A stretch of 64,000 nucleotides of DNA from Pseudomonadales bacterium (GTDB taxonomy: Bacteria; Pseudomonadota; Gammaproteobacteria; Pseudomonadales; Halieaceae): the NCBI GenBank assembly GCA_024234735.1, contig JACKNV010000006.1:1-64000 (forward strand), written 5' to 3'. The position numbers and the translations under genes were made by a program. Below, in pieces: positions 25,229 to 33,524 of this stretch. The stretch's first letter is position 1, and the number at the start of each line of letters is the position of its first letter. Below the pieces are notes generated by a model, which saw only the letters and a program-made list of their open reading frames with translations, had not been told where the DNA came from and ran no database searches.

Positions 25229-27118
25229 TCACGCCACAATCTCGGCGAGATCACCTTTTTCCTCCAGCCAGGACTTGCGGTCCGCGGCCCGTTTCTTCGC
25301 CAGCAACATATCGAGCATCTGGTTGGTGCCGTCACCGGCATCCAGCACCAGGCGCACCAGGCGCCGCGTGTCGGGCGCCATGGTGGTCTCGCGCAATTGC
25401 AGCGGGTTCATTTCACCCAACCCCTTGAAGCGCTGCACATTGACCTTGCCGCGCTTCTTTTCCGCCTCGATTCGGTCCAGCACACCCTGCTTTTCAGCTT
25501 CGTCCAGAGCATAGTACACGTCCTTGCCGACATCTATGCGATACAGCGGTGGCATGGCCACGAATACATGGCCGGCCGCGACCAGCGGGCGGAAGTGGCG
25601 CACGAACAGGGCACAGATCAGCGTGGCGATGTGCAGCCCGTCGGAGTCGGCGTCCGCCAGGATACAGATCTTGTGATAGCGCAGCCCGGCCAGGTCGTCA
25701 CTGCCCGGGTCCACCCCGATGGCCACCGAGATATTGTTCACTTCCTGGGAGGCGAGAATCTCCTGGGAGTCGACCTCCCAGGTATTGAGGATTTTGCCGC
25801 GCAGCGGAAGTATCGCCTGGAACTCGCGATCCCGGGCCTGCTTGGCGGAGCCTCCGGCGGAGTCACCCTCCACCAGGAACAACTCGCCCCGGGCCGGGTC
25901 CTCCCCGGAGCAGTCCGCCAGCTTGCCGGGCAGAGCGGGACCGGAGGTTACCCGCTTGCGCACCACTTTCTTCGCCGAGCGCAAGCGGCTCTGGGCGTTG
26001 CTGATACACAGCTCCGCCAGCTTTTCGGCCTCTTCGGTATGCTGGTTCAACCACAGGCTGAAAGCGTCCTTGGACACGCCGGAAACGAATGCCGCCGCCT
26101 CCCGGGAGGAGAGCCGCTCCTTGGTCTGCCCGGAAAACTGCGGGTCTTCGAGCTTCGACGACAAAACGTAACAACAGCGATCCCAGACGTCGTCCGGGGC
26201 CAGCTTCACCCCACGCGGCAACAGGCTGCGCAACTCGCAGAACTCGCGCATCGCTTCCAGCAGCCCGGTGCGCAGGCCATTGACGTGGGTGCCGCCCTGG
26301 GCCGTGGGAATGAGGTTGACGTAGGACTCCGTGACCACCTCGCCGCCCTCGGGCAGCCACTGCACCGCCCACTCCACGGCCTCGTTACTACCGCTGAAAC
26401 TGCCCACGAAGGGCGTTTCCGGAACAACCGGGTAATCTATGGTGGCGTCCGCCAGGTAATCGGTCAGGCCGTCCTCGTAATACCACTCCTCGCGCTCGCC
26501 TTTTTTCTCGTCGTTGAAGGTGACCCGCAGTCCGGGGCAAAGTACCGCCTTGGCGCGCAATACATGCCGCAGGCGGGACGCAGAGAACACCACCGTGTCG
26601 AAATAGCGCGGATCGGGCTGGAAAGTGACCGCGGTACCCGTGTTGCGCTTGCCGCAGGTGTCGATCACCTCCAGGTCGCTCTGCTTCTCGCCGCCGGCAA
26701 AGGTCATGCGGTACACCTGGCCGTCGCGGCGGATATCAATCTGCAGGGAGCAGGACAGGGCGTTGACCACCGATACCCCCACCCCGTGCAGGCCGCCACT
26801 GAACTGGTAGTTCTTGTTGGAGAACTTGCCCCCGGCATGTAGCGTGGTCAGGATGACTTCCACACCGGGCTTGCCCTGCCCCGGGTGAATGTCCACGGGC
26901 ATGCCGCGCCCGTTGTCGGCAACCGTCACGGAACCATCCCGGTGCAGGGTCACGTCGATTTGGTTGGCATGCCCGGCCAGGGCCTCGTCCACGCTGTTAT
27001 CGATGACCTCCTGGGCCAGATGATTGGGGCGAGTGGTATCGGTGTACATACCCGGGCGCTTGCGCACGGGCTCGAGACCGGTCAGGACCTCGATATCTTC
27101 AGCGGTGTATTGGCTCAT
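25229..27118 (-). CDS. parE: DNA topoisomerase IV subunit B
   Basis: The 629-residue ATPase subunit of topoisomerase IV, which with ParC decatenates daughter chromosomes. Family features include the start YTAEDIEVLTGLEPVRKRPGMY, the GHKL ATP site (EVIDNSVDEALAG, DNGRGMPV, GGLHGVGVSVVNAL), and the Toprim domain with EGDSAGGSAKQARDREFQAI and DADSDGLHIATL. Length is as in E. coli. ATG 27118 is the natural start. It lies in a run with cpdA and yqiB; parC is not in the window. Confidence 0.97.
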   Translation of the reverse strand: MSQYTAEDIEVLTGLEPVRKRPGMYTDTTRPNHLAQEVIDNSVDEALAGHANQIDVTLHRDGSVTVADNGRGMPVDIHPGQGKPGVEVILTTLHAGGKFSNKNYQFSGGLHGVGVSVVNALSCSLQIDIRRDGQVYRMTFAGGEKQSDLEVIDTCGKRNTGTAVTFQPDPRYFDTVVFSASRLRHVLRAKAVLCPGLRVTFNDEKKGEREEWYYEDGLTDYLADATIDYPVVPETPFVGSFSGSNEAVEWAVQWLPEGGEVVTESYVNLIPTAQGGTHVNGLRTGLLEAMREFCELRSLLPRGVKLAPDDVWDRCCYVLSSKLEDPQFSGQTKERLSSREAAAFVSGVSKDAFSLWLNQHTEEAEKLAELCISNAQSRLRSAKKVVRKRVTSGPALPGKLADCSGEDPARGELFLVEGDSAGGSAKQARDREFQAILPLRGKILNTWEVDSQEILASQEVNNISVAIGVDPGSDDLAGLRYHKICILADADSDGLHIATLICALFVRHFRPLVAAGHVFVAMPPLYRIDVGKDVYYALDEAEKQGVLDRIEAEKKRGKVNVQRFKGLGEMNPLQLRETTMAPDTRRLVRLVLDAGDGTNQMLDMLLAKKRAADRKSWLEEKGDLAEIVA

Positions 27119-27182
27119 CGTGATGACTTGTCTGGTAACGTGATAATGGGAAGTGCGCCCTATTGTAGCGGGCGGCGGTGTT

Positions 27183-28016
27183 CTAGAGGTAGCCGCCCGA
27201 GTCCAGGTCCACATCGAAAGTCACGTCGCGAACCCGGGAAACCCCGGTGTCGAGACTGCCGTCCTCGTGCAGGTCCAGCCAGCGGTATCCCGGTGGCGCC
27301 GGATCCGCCTTGAAATCCTCGCTGCCCGGCGCGAACTGCACGCAGGTCGACGGGGAGGCCAGCAGGCGGATGTTCCCCCGGCGGCTGTCCGCCTGCTGGT
27401 GGACATGCCCCCAGAGCACTGCGCGCACCCCGGGAAACTGCTGCAGCACCTCGAAAAAGGCGTCCGCGTCCGCCACCATTTGCTGATCCAGCCACTCGCA
27501 GCCGATGGTGACCGGCTGGTGATGCAGGCATACCAGGGAGTAACAGCCGTCCCGGGCGGCATCGCCCAGGCAGCGCTGCAGCAGGGACAGCTCCTCACGA
27601 CCGAGTTCGCCGCCCACTTCACCCTTCACCTGCGAGTCCAGCAGGATAATCTGCCAGCGGCCCACGCGCACTTCCCGCGGCTGGCGCCGGGGGTGGTCGG
27701 CGGCATCGGTCATTGCCGCAAAGTCATCGTGGTTGCCGGGTAACCAGAAGTGATGGGGGGTCACCTGATCGAAATAGCCCTGCAGGCGCACGTAGGCGGC
27801 GGGCGCTCCCTGGTCGGACAGGTCGCCGGTGGCCAGCAGCAGGTCCACCGCCGGGCGCTCGGCCCTGGCAAGGTCGATCACTGCCTGCAACGAGCGGTCG
27901 GTGTCCACCCCCAGCAGCGTGCCACCGGGAGTGTGACAGAGGTGCGTGTCGGTCAGCTGCAGGACCCGGACGGTGCCGCCACCGTGGGCGAGAGTGAGCG
28001 GGGCAGGGTTTGACAC
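27183..28016 (-). CDS. cpdA: 3',5'-cyclic AMP phosphodiesterase (CpdA)
   Basis: About 277 residues, a calcineurin-like metallophosphoesterase that hydrolyses cAMP. Metal-binding motifs occur in order: DTHL, GDLSDQG, GNHDD, CLHHQPV and GHVHQ, and SPSTCVQF near the end is close to E. coli CpdA, whose overall length it matches. GTG 28016 gives an N terminus aligning with CpdA; GTG 28031 is an alternative. It sits between yqiB and parE, as in many gammaproteobacteria, though yqiA, usually between cpdA and parE, is absent. Confidence 0.93.
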   Translation of the reverse strand: MSNPAPLTLAHGGGTVRVLQLTDTHLCHTPGGTLLGVDTDRSLQAVIDLARAERPAVDLLLATGDLSDQGAPAAYVRLQGYFDQVTPHHFWLPGNHDDFAAMTDAADHPRRQPREVRVGRWQIILLDSQVKGEVGGELGREELSLLQRCLGDAARDGCYSLVCLHHQPVTIGCEWLDQQMVADADAFFEVLQQFPGVRAVLWGHVHQQADSRRGNIRLLASPSTCVQFAPGSEDFKADPAPPGYRWLDLHEDGSLDTGVSRVRDVTFDVDLDSGGYL

Positions 28017-28041
28017 CGGTGTGCGAACCACGGGTTGCCGG

Positions 28042-28497
28042 TCAGCCGCCGCTGCCGGTGAGCGGCGTGACCGCGCAGGCGCGACCGTTCGACAGGCAGT
28101 GTTCCAGCCAGTCCGCGAGGAAGCGATTCTGCTGCGATTTTTCGTCCTGCTGATGCATGGCTTCGTTGGGATAGTGGTAGCGCGCGGCGACCCTGCGGTG
28201 GGACTGGAACATCCCGACTTCGAGCATGCCGGCATCGTGATAGGCCCGTACCTCGACCCGCAGGTGCCCCAGCCAACGCGCCTGGGCGTGCTGCTGGTGC
28301 AGCCGGAAAATCGTCGTATAGCGGCTGCGCTCGATGACCTCCAGCCGCACCCGTGCGTCGGCGACCGCAAACTCGCGGCTGTTACGGCTCTCATAGTCGG
28401 GATACAGGCGCATCAGGCGAGCATAATTCGCCTCGCATACCGCGTGCAGCTCGGCCAGATCCAGCTTGAATGGCTTCTTGTTAGCCCTCTGCAACAT
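28042..28497 (-). CDS. yqiB: YqiB-type protein (DUF1249)
   Basis: The 151-residue soluble protein matches the conserved YqiB family found next to cpdA and tolC. Recognisable segments are LDLAELHAVCEANYARLMRL, ADARVRLEVIERSRYT and YHYPNEAMHQQDEK. The function of the family is unknown. Coordinates leave 25 bp to the cpdA start, consistent with one transcript running to parE. The 211-bp gap to tolC on the other side carries the divergent promoters; nudF, which often lies between, is missing. Confidence 0.88.
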   Translation of the reverse strand: MLQRANKKPFKLDLAELHAVCEANYARLMRLYPDYESRNSREFAVADARVRLEVIERSRYTTIFRLHQQHAQARWLGHLRVEVRAYHDAGMLEVGMFQSHRRVAARYHYPNEAMHQQDEKSQQNRFLADWLEHCLSNGRACAVTPLTGSGG

Positions 28498-28707
28498 AAA
28501 ACCCCATATGGCCCGTGGGCCGGTTTAGCCTCGCGCGCCAATGCGCTCAGATGACTGCAGAGTGTATCACCTGTGATGGCATAATCGACCGACGGTGCGC
28601 ATCTTTTGCGTTAAGCTGCGACCTGGCCTGCAACAAATGCACAGGGCGAGGCAAACTGCTATTATCTGTGCCGCTGCAGCCAATCACACACCTTCAGGGA
28701 AGTTTGC

Positions 28708-30114
28708 ATGAAACGAACCGCGACCGCATTTCTGGCGTCGGGCCTGTTGCTCGGCTCGTCTTTGCTGCACGCAGAATCCTTGCGGGAAATCTACGAACTG
28801 GCGCTGGAGAACGATGCCCAGCTCAAGGCCGAGCGCGCCCAGTACCTGGCTAAAAGCGAGTCGGAAGACCTGTCCAGGGCGGCGCTGCTGCCACAGGTGG
28901 GGGCCGCGTACAGCTACGAGGACGTGGACCGCGACAACAGCTCGATCAGCCGGGACTTCACCCAATCCGAGTTGCCGCTGATCAAAACCAAAAGCAACAC
29001 CGACGTCCACACCGATGGCTATACGGTCTCCCTCAGCCAGGCGCTGTTCGACCTGCCGGCCTGGTTCCAGTTCCAGTCCGGCAAGGAGTTGAGCAAGGAG
29101 GCGGCGGCGACCTTTGCCGGCAACCAGCAGAACCTGATCGTGCGGGTGGTCGAAGCCTACCTGCTGGTACTGCGTGCCCAGGACAACCTGGAAGCCTCCA
29201 AGGCCCAGGAGCGCGCCTTCGAGCGCCAACTGGAACAGAGCCAGCAGCGTTTCGAGGTTGGCCTGATCGCCATCACCGATGTCTACGAGGCCCAGGCCGC
29301 CTTTGACCTGGCGCGGGTCAACCGCATCGTCGACGAAAACAATGTGTCCGTCGCCCTGGAGCGCCTGTCGGTGCTGACCGGGCAGTATCCGGGCGATCTC
29401 AACGTGCTCCGGGAGGATTTCACCACCCGGGAGCCCGAGCCCCTGGACCGCGCCGCATGGGTCGATTTCGCCCTGGAGAACAATTTCAGCCTGCAGGCGG
29501 CTCGCCACGCGGAGGAGGCCGCCCGGCAGAACGCCAAGGCCAACAAAATGGAACATGCGCCGACCATCAGCGGCAGTTTCGCCTATAACGACTACAGCAC
29601 CAATGGCGACTACACCAACGACCCCGGGACCGGGCTGGAGACGCCGCCGGACAGCAAGCTCGAGGACCAGGTGTGGCAGATCAGCCTGGAAATGCCCCTC
29701 TACAGCGGCGGCGCGATCAGCGCCAGGCGTCGCCAGAGCGCGCAGGAATACAATGCCGCCAGGGAGAACCTGATCAACCTCACCCGCAACACCGTCACCT
29801 CCACCCGCTCCCTGCACATGACCGTGCTCAGCGATATATCCCGGGTCGCGGCGCGCAAGAAGAGCATCGTCTCCTCGCAGAGCGCCCTGGACGCCACCCA
29901 GGCCGGTTACGAGGTGGGGACCCGCAACGTGGTGGATGTGCTGAACGCCCAGAACACCCTGTTCGTCGCCCAGCGCGACTACTACAACAGCCGCTACGAC
30001 TATATCGTCAACATGCTGCGCCTCAAGGAACAGGCGGGGATTCTCAGCCCGAAAGACGTGTACACCCTGGATGCCGTGCTGGAGCCGCCACCTCCTCCGC
30101 CACCGAGCAAATAA
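28708..30114 (+). CDS. tolC: TolC-family outer-membrane channel
   Basis: The 468-residue protein forms the trimeric outer-membrane and periplasmic tunnel used by RND and ABC exporters and type I secretion. A signal peptide ends at LLHA/ESLREIYE; two internal repeats follow, each with long coiled-coil helices and short beta strands (ALENDAQLKAERAQYL, YLLVLRAQDNLEASKAQ, VGTRNVVDVLNAQNTLF). It ends in a proline stretch (eight Pro) and SK. Position beside yqiB-cpdA-parE matches E. coli tolC. It is the likely channel for the RND pump at 5.3-9.5 kb. Its stop is 4 bp from that of convergent waaA. Confidence 0.95.
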   Translation: MKRTATAFLASGLLLGSSLLHAESLREIYELALENDAQLKAERAQYLAKSESEDLSRAALLPQVGAAYSYEDVDRDNSSISRDFTQSELPLIKTKSNTDVHTDGYTVSLSQALFDLPAWFQFQSGKELSKEAAATFAGNQQNLIVRVVEAYLLVLRAQDNLEASKAQERAFERQLEQSQQRFEVGLIAITDVYEAQAAFDLARVNRIVDENNVSVALERLSVLTGQYPGDLNVLREDFTTREPEPLDRAAWVDFALENNFSLQAARHAEEAARQNAKANKMEHAPTISGSFAYNDYSTNGDYTNDPGTGLETPPDSKLEDQVWQISLEMPLYSGGAISARRRQSAQEYNAARENLINLTRNTVTSTRSLHMTVLSDISRVAARKKSIVSSQSALDATQAGYEVGTRNVVDVLNAQNTLFVAQRDYYNSRYDYIVNMLRLKEQAGILSPKDVYTLDAVLEPPPPPPPSK

Positions 30115-30118
30115 CCCG

Positions 30119-31408
30119 TCAGGGCTGGCGCAGCAGTTCCGCTACCAGCGCCCGCAGGCGCAGGGTGGCGCCGCGGTTCTGCGCCAGCACCTCGCGACCC
30201 GCAACCCCCATCTCGCGGCGGCGCCGGGCGTCAGTCAGCAGCTCCTCGAGCACCGGCGCCAGGCGCTCCCCCGGCCCCAGGCTGAGCATGGCACCGGCCC
30301 CCCGCAGCAGCCGCGCGCTCTTCGCAAAGTTGTACATCGAGGGCCCGCTGACCACCGGTATTCCCCAGGCGGCGGCTTCCAGCACGTTGTGACCGCCGCG
30401 CTCCACCAGGGAGCCACCGATGACAGCTACTGTCGCCGCACCCAACAACAGCAACAGTTCCCCCATGGTGTCACCCAGCAGGATATCGTCTGCCTGCGCC
30501 GGGGGGGTACCCGCCGAGCGCCGCGCGACCCGCCAGCCCTGCTGGCAACACAGTGAAAATACCTCCTCAAAGCGCTCCGGATGGCGCGGCACCAGCAGCA
30601 GCAGGCACCGCCGCAGCTGCGGGTCGCCACTGGCGCGCAACTGGCGGAATGCCTCCAGGACCAGCGCCTCTTCTCCGGGATGGGTACTGGCGGCCAGCAG
30701 CACCGGCCTGCCCCTGACACCCGGCTCGCGGCGCAGCGCCGCGGCCCGTTCGACAATGCCCGCATCCAGCACCAGGTCGAACTTGATGCTGCCGATCACC
30801 TGCAGTGCGGCAGCGGGCAGGCCGAGTTGCACAAAGCGCCGGCCATCGGCCTCGCCCTGGCAGGCGACCATATCGAGCTGCAACAGCATCTGCCGGGTGA
30901 GGCGGCCGAGGCGGCGATAACCGGCGGCCGAGCCGGCGGACAGGCGCGCGTTGGCCAGCAGCACCCGGCACCCGGCCGCCTTGCTGTAATGCAGCATGTT
31001 GGGCCACAGTTCGGTCTCCATCAGCAGCAACAGCCGCGGCCGGGTACGGTGCAGGAAGCGCTTCACCGGCCCCGGCAGGTCCCAGGGCGCATACACGTGG
31101 AATACCCGCTCCCCGAACAGGGCCCGCAGACGCTGCGAGCCGGTGGGAGTGGTGGTGGTCACTACCAGGCAGTAGTCCGGGTAATCCTCGAGCAGACTCT
31201 CCAGCAGGGGCGCGGCAGCCAGGGTTTCGCCCACGGACACGGCGTGCACCCAGATCGCCGGCCGCTCCAGCGCGGGGCGGGCCGCGAACCGGCCGAAGCG
31301 CTCCCCCAGCCGCCGGCGGTAGGCAGGCGCGCGCCGCGAACGCCACAGCATGCGCAACACCAGCAGCGGTAACAGGGCATAGTAAAGAGCGCTGTACAGG
31401 TAGCGCAT
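30119..31408 (-). CDS. waaA: 3-deoxy-D-manno-octulosonic acid transferase
   Basis: The 429-residue inner-membrane-attached enzyme adds Kdo from CMP-Kdo to lipid IVA, starting the LPS core. It has an N-terminal membrane anchor (YSALYYALLPLLVLRML), WVHAVSVGETLAA, ETELWPNML, and the C-terminal half with GGSLVERGGHNVLEAAAWG, as in WaaA. ATG 31408 is supported by GGAG 7 bases before it; the frame stays open further but without homology. It is convergent with tolC and divergent from the flavoprotein gene. Confidence 0.95.
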   Translation of the reverse strand: MRYLYSALYYALLPLLVLRMLWRSRRAPAYRRRLGERFGRFAARPALERPAIWVHAVSVGETLAAAPLLESLLEDYPDYCLVVTTTTPTGSQRLRALFGERVFHVYAPWDLPGPVKRFLHRTRPRLLLLMETELWPNMLHYSKAAGCRVLLANARLSAGSAAGYRRLGRLTRQMLLQLDMVACQGEADGRRFVQLGLPAAALQVIGSIKFDLVLDAGIVERAAALRREPGVRGRPVLLAASTHPGEEALVLEAFRQLRASGDPQLRRCLLLLVPRHPERFEEVFSLCCQQGWRVARRSAGTPPAQADDILLGDTMGELLLLLGAATVAVIGGSLVERGGHNVLEAAAWGIPVVSGPSMYNFAKSARLLRGAGAMLSLGPGERLAPVLEELLTDARRRREMGVAGREVLAQNRGATLRLRALVAELLRQP

Positions 31409-31536
31409 AACAGCTCCGGTGGCGGGCGGTGGCTGGCAGCATACCGCCAGCTCCGACGCCCCGCCAGCGCGAGCGGGCCCCAGCCCGGAGTACAATAGGG
31501 CTATACTGGCCACTTTGCAGTAATGGATCAGCCGCC

Positions 31537-32733
31537 ATGGGCCGGCAAATAATCGACACTGACATAGCGATCATCGGGGGCGGCGTTGCCGGGCTGTGGC
31601 TGCTCAACCAGTTGCGCAATCGCGGTTACAGTGTCGTGCTGTTCGAGCGCGAAGCCCTGGGCAGCTACCAGACCATCGGCTCCCAGGGCATGATCCACGG
31701 CGGCATCAAATACGCCCTGGCGGGCGCCCTGAGCAACAGCTCGGAAACGCTTGCGGCAATGCCAGCGATGTGGCGCCAGTGCCTGCGCGGTGAGGGCAAG
31801 GTAGACCTGCGCGGCTGCCGGGTACTCAGCGAGGATTTTTTCCTGTGGTCGAACGCGGGCATGCAGTCGCGGCTGGCCTCCTTTTTCGCCAGCCGCCTGT
31901 TGCGCGGCCGGGTGGAAAGAGTCGCCGCCGGGCGCTATCCCGCCCCCCTGCGCTCGGCGGATTTTCGCGGCCAGGTCTACCGCCTGGAAGACCTGGTACT
32001 CGATGTGCCCTCCCTGGTGGCCACCCTGGCGCAGCGGCACCGGGATGTCATCTTTGCCATCGACTGGCAGCACGCCGCCCTGCGCCGCCTCCGGCGCCAG
32101 GCGGTGCTGGATGTGCAGGGTTGCACCATAGTACCCGGTAAATTGCTGCTGACCGCCGGCGCCGGCAACGAAGCCCTGCTCACTGCCCTGGGCAGTACCG
32201 GGCCCGCCATGCAGCGCCGCCCCCTGCAGCAGGTCCTGGCCAGGCACCAGTACAGCGGCGACCTATTTGGTCATTGCATGGGTAGCAATCCCTCTCCGCG
32301 CCTGACCATCTCCAGCCACCGCGACAGTGCGGGGCGGCCGGTCTGGTACCTGGGGGGAGACCTGGCCACCAACGGCGCCGACGAGGAGCCCGCCCGTCTG
32401 ATAGCCCGGGCGCGGCGCGAACTGGCCGACCTGTTGCCCTGGGTAGACCTGGGCGATGCCCGGTGGGCAACCCTGCGCCTGGAGCGGGCCGAGCCCCGCC
32501 AGGCGTCCCTGCTGCGCCCCGACAGTGCCTTCGTCGGCAAACTCGACTCGGTGGACAACGCCCTGGCGGCCTGGCCCACCAAGCTGACCCTCTGCCCCGA
32601 CCTGGGAGACCAGGTGGAACGCCAGCTCGCGGCGGAGGGGATGCTGCCACGCTGCCGGCCCGACCTGGCACCACTGGCACCCCTGGGCAGGCCGCCACTG
32701 GCCAGCCCCTACTGGGACACCCTGTTTTCATGA
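31537..32733 (+). CDS. FAD-dependent oxidoreductase (glycerol-3-phosphate dehydrogenase/DAO-like)
   Basis: The 398-residue flavoprotein starts with a Rossmann motif, DIAIIGGGVAGLWLLNQLRN, then GSQGMIHGGIKYAL, which resembles the DAO/GlpD superfamily (PF01266). The C-terminal part is less conserved. The electron acceptor and substrate are unknown. The gene lies between waaA and hldE in the LPS region. Its TGA overlaps the ATG of the aldo-keto reductase (ATGA), so both are probably made in fixed ratio and act on one pathway, possibly sugar-phosphate or lipid-linked sugar oxidation/reduction. ATG 31537 is the chosen start. Confidence 0.75.
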   Translation: MGRQIIDTDIAIIGGGVAGLWLLNQLRNRGYSVVLFEREALGSYQTIGSQGMIHGGIKYALAGALSNSSETLAAMPAMWRQCLRGEGKVDLRGCRVLSEDFFLWSNAGMQSRLASFFASRLLRGRVERVAAGRYPAPLRSADFRGQVYRLEDLVLDVPSLVATLAQRHRDVIFAIDWQHAALRRLRRQAVLDVQGCTIVPGKLLLTAGAGNEALLTALGSTGPAMQRRPLQQVLARHQYSGDLFGHCMGSNPSPRLTISSHRDSAGRPVWYLGGDLATNGADEEPARLIARARRELADLLPWVDLGDARWATLRLERAEPRQASLLRPDSAFVGKLDSVDNALAAWPTKLTLCPDLGDQVERQLAAEGMLPRCRPDLAPLAPLGRPPLASPYWDTLFS

Positions 32734-33524
32734 GCTGGTTGCGCCCCCTGGGCAAAACCGGCCTGCAGGTCAGCGCCCTGGGGCTGGGCACGGTCAAACT
32801 GGGCCGCGAACAGGGGGTAAAATACCCCGGCGCCTATACCCTGCCGGACGAACGCAGCGCCAGCAGGCTGTTGCGGCGTGCCCAGGAGCTGGGTATCACC
32901 CTGCTGGACACCGCCCCGGCGTACGGTTGCAGCGAGCAGCGCCTGGGCCGGCTACTGGCGGGGCAGCGACAGCGCTGGGTCATCTGCAGCAAGGTGGGAG
33001 AGGAGTTCCGGGACAACCAGTCTCATTTCGATTTTTCCCCGGAGCACACCCGCCTTTCGGTGCTGCGCAGCCTGCGCAGGCTGCGGACGGACGTGTTGGA
33101 CATCGTGCTGGTGCACTCCGACGGCAACGATCTGGAGATCATCCGGCGCCTGGGAACGCTGCAGGCACTGGCCCAGCTCAGGGCAGAGGGCAAGGTCCGC
33201 GCCATCGGCATGTCCACCAAGACAGTGGCTGGAGGCCTGGCGGCGGCGAGCGCCTGCGACGTGGTCATGCTCACCTACAACCCAGGGCACCGCCAGGAGC
33301 GCCCGGTACTGGACGCCTGCGCCGAGCTGGGAACGGGTACGCTGCTGAAGAAGGTACTGGGCAGCGGCCACCTGGCGGCGGCGAACACGGCCTCCGGCCC
33401 GCTGGCCTGCATGGAGCTGGCCTTTTCCCACCCCGGCACAGGCGCCGCCATCGTCGGCACCATCAACCCGGACCACCTGGAAAGCAATGTCCAGGCGGCG
33501 CGGCGCGCCCTGGGGCTCGGCTAG
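32730..33524 (+). CDS. Aldo/keto reductase
   Basis: The 264-residue TIM-barrel oxidoreductase uses NADPH. The catalytic tetrad can be followed: Asp and Tyr in LLDTAPAYGCSE (about residues 53-58), Lys in ICSKVGEEF, and His in IVLVHSDG. Shorter than the usual 300 or so, as in the small sugar-type AKRs. The start ATG overlaps the preceding stop (ATGA). The TAG stop is within the palindrome CTAG that is also the stop of convergent hldE. Substrate unknown; coupling with the flavoprotein suggests a redox pair. Confidence 0.85.
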   Translation: MSWLRPLGKTGLQVSALGLGTVKLGREQGVKYPGAYTLPDERSASRLLRRAQELGITLLDTAPAYGCSEQRLGRLLAGQRQRWVICSKVGEEFRDNQSHFDFSPEHTRLSVLRSLRRLRTDVLDIVLVHSDGNDLEIIRRLGTLQALAQLRAEGKVRAIGMSTKTVAGGLAAASACDVVMLTYNPGHRQERPVLDACAELGTGTLLKKVLGSGHLAAANTASGPLACMELAFSHPGTGAAIVGTINPDHLESNVQAARRALGLG

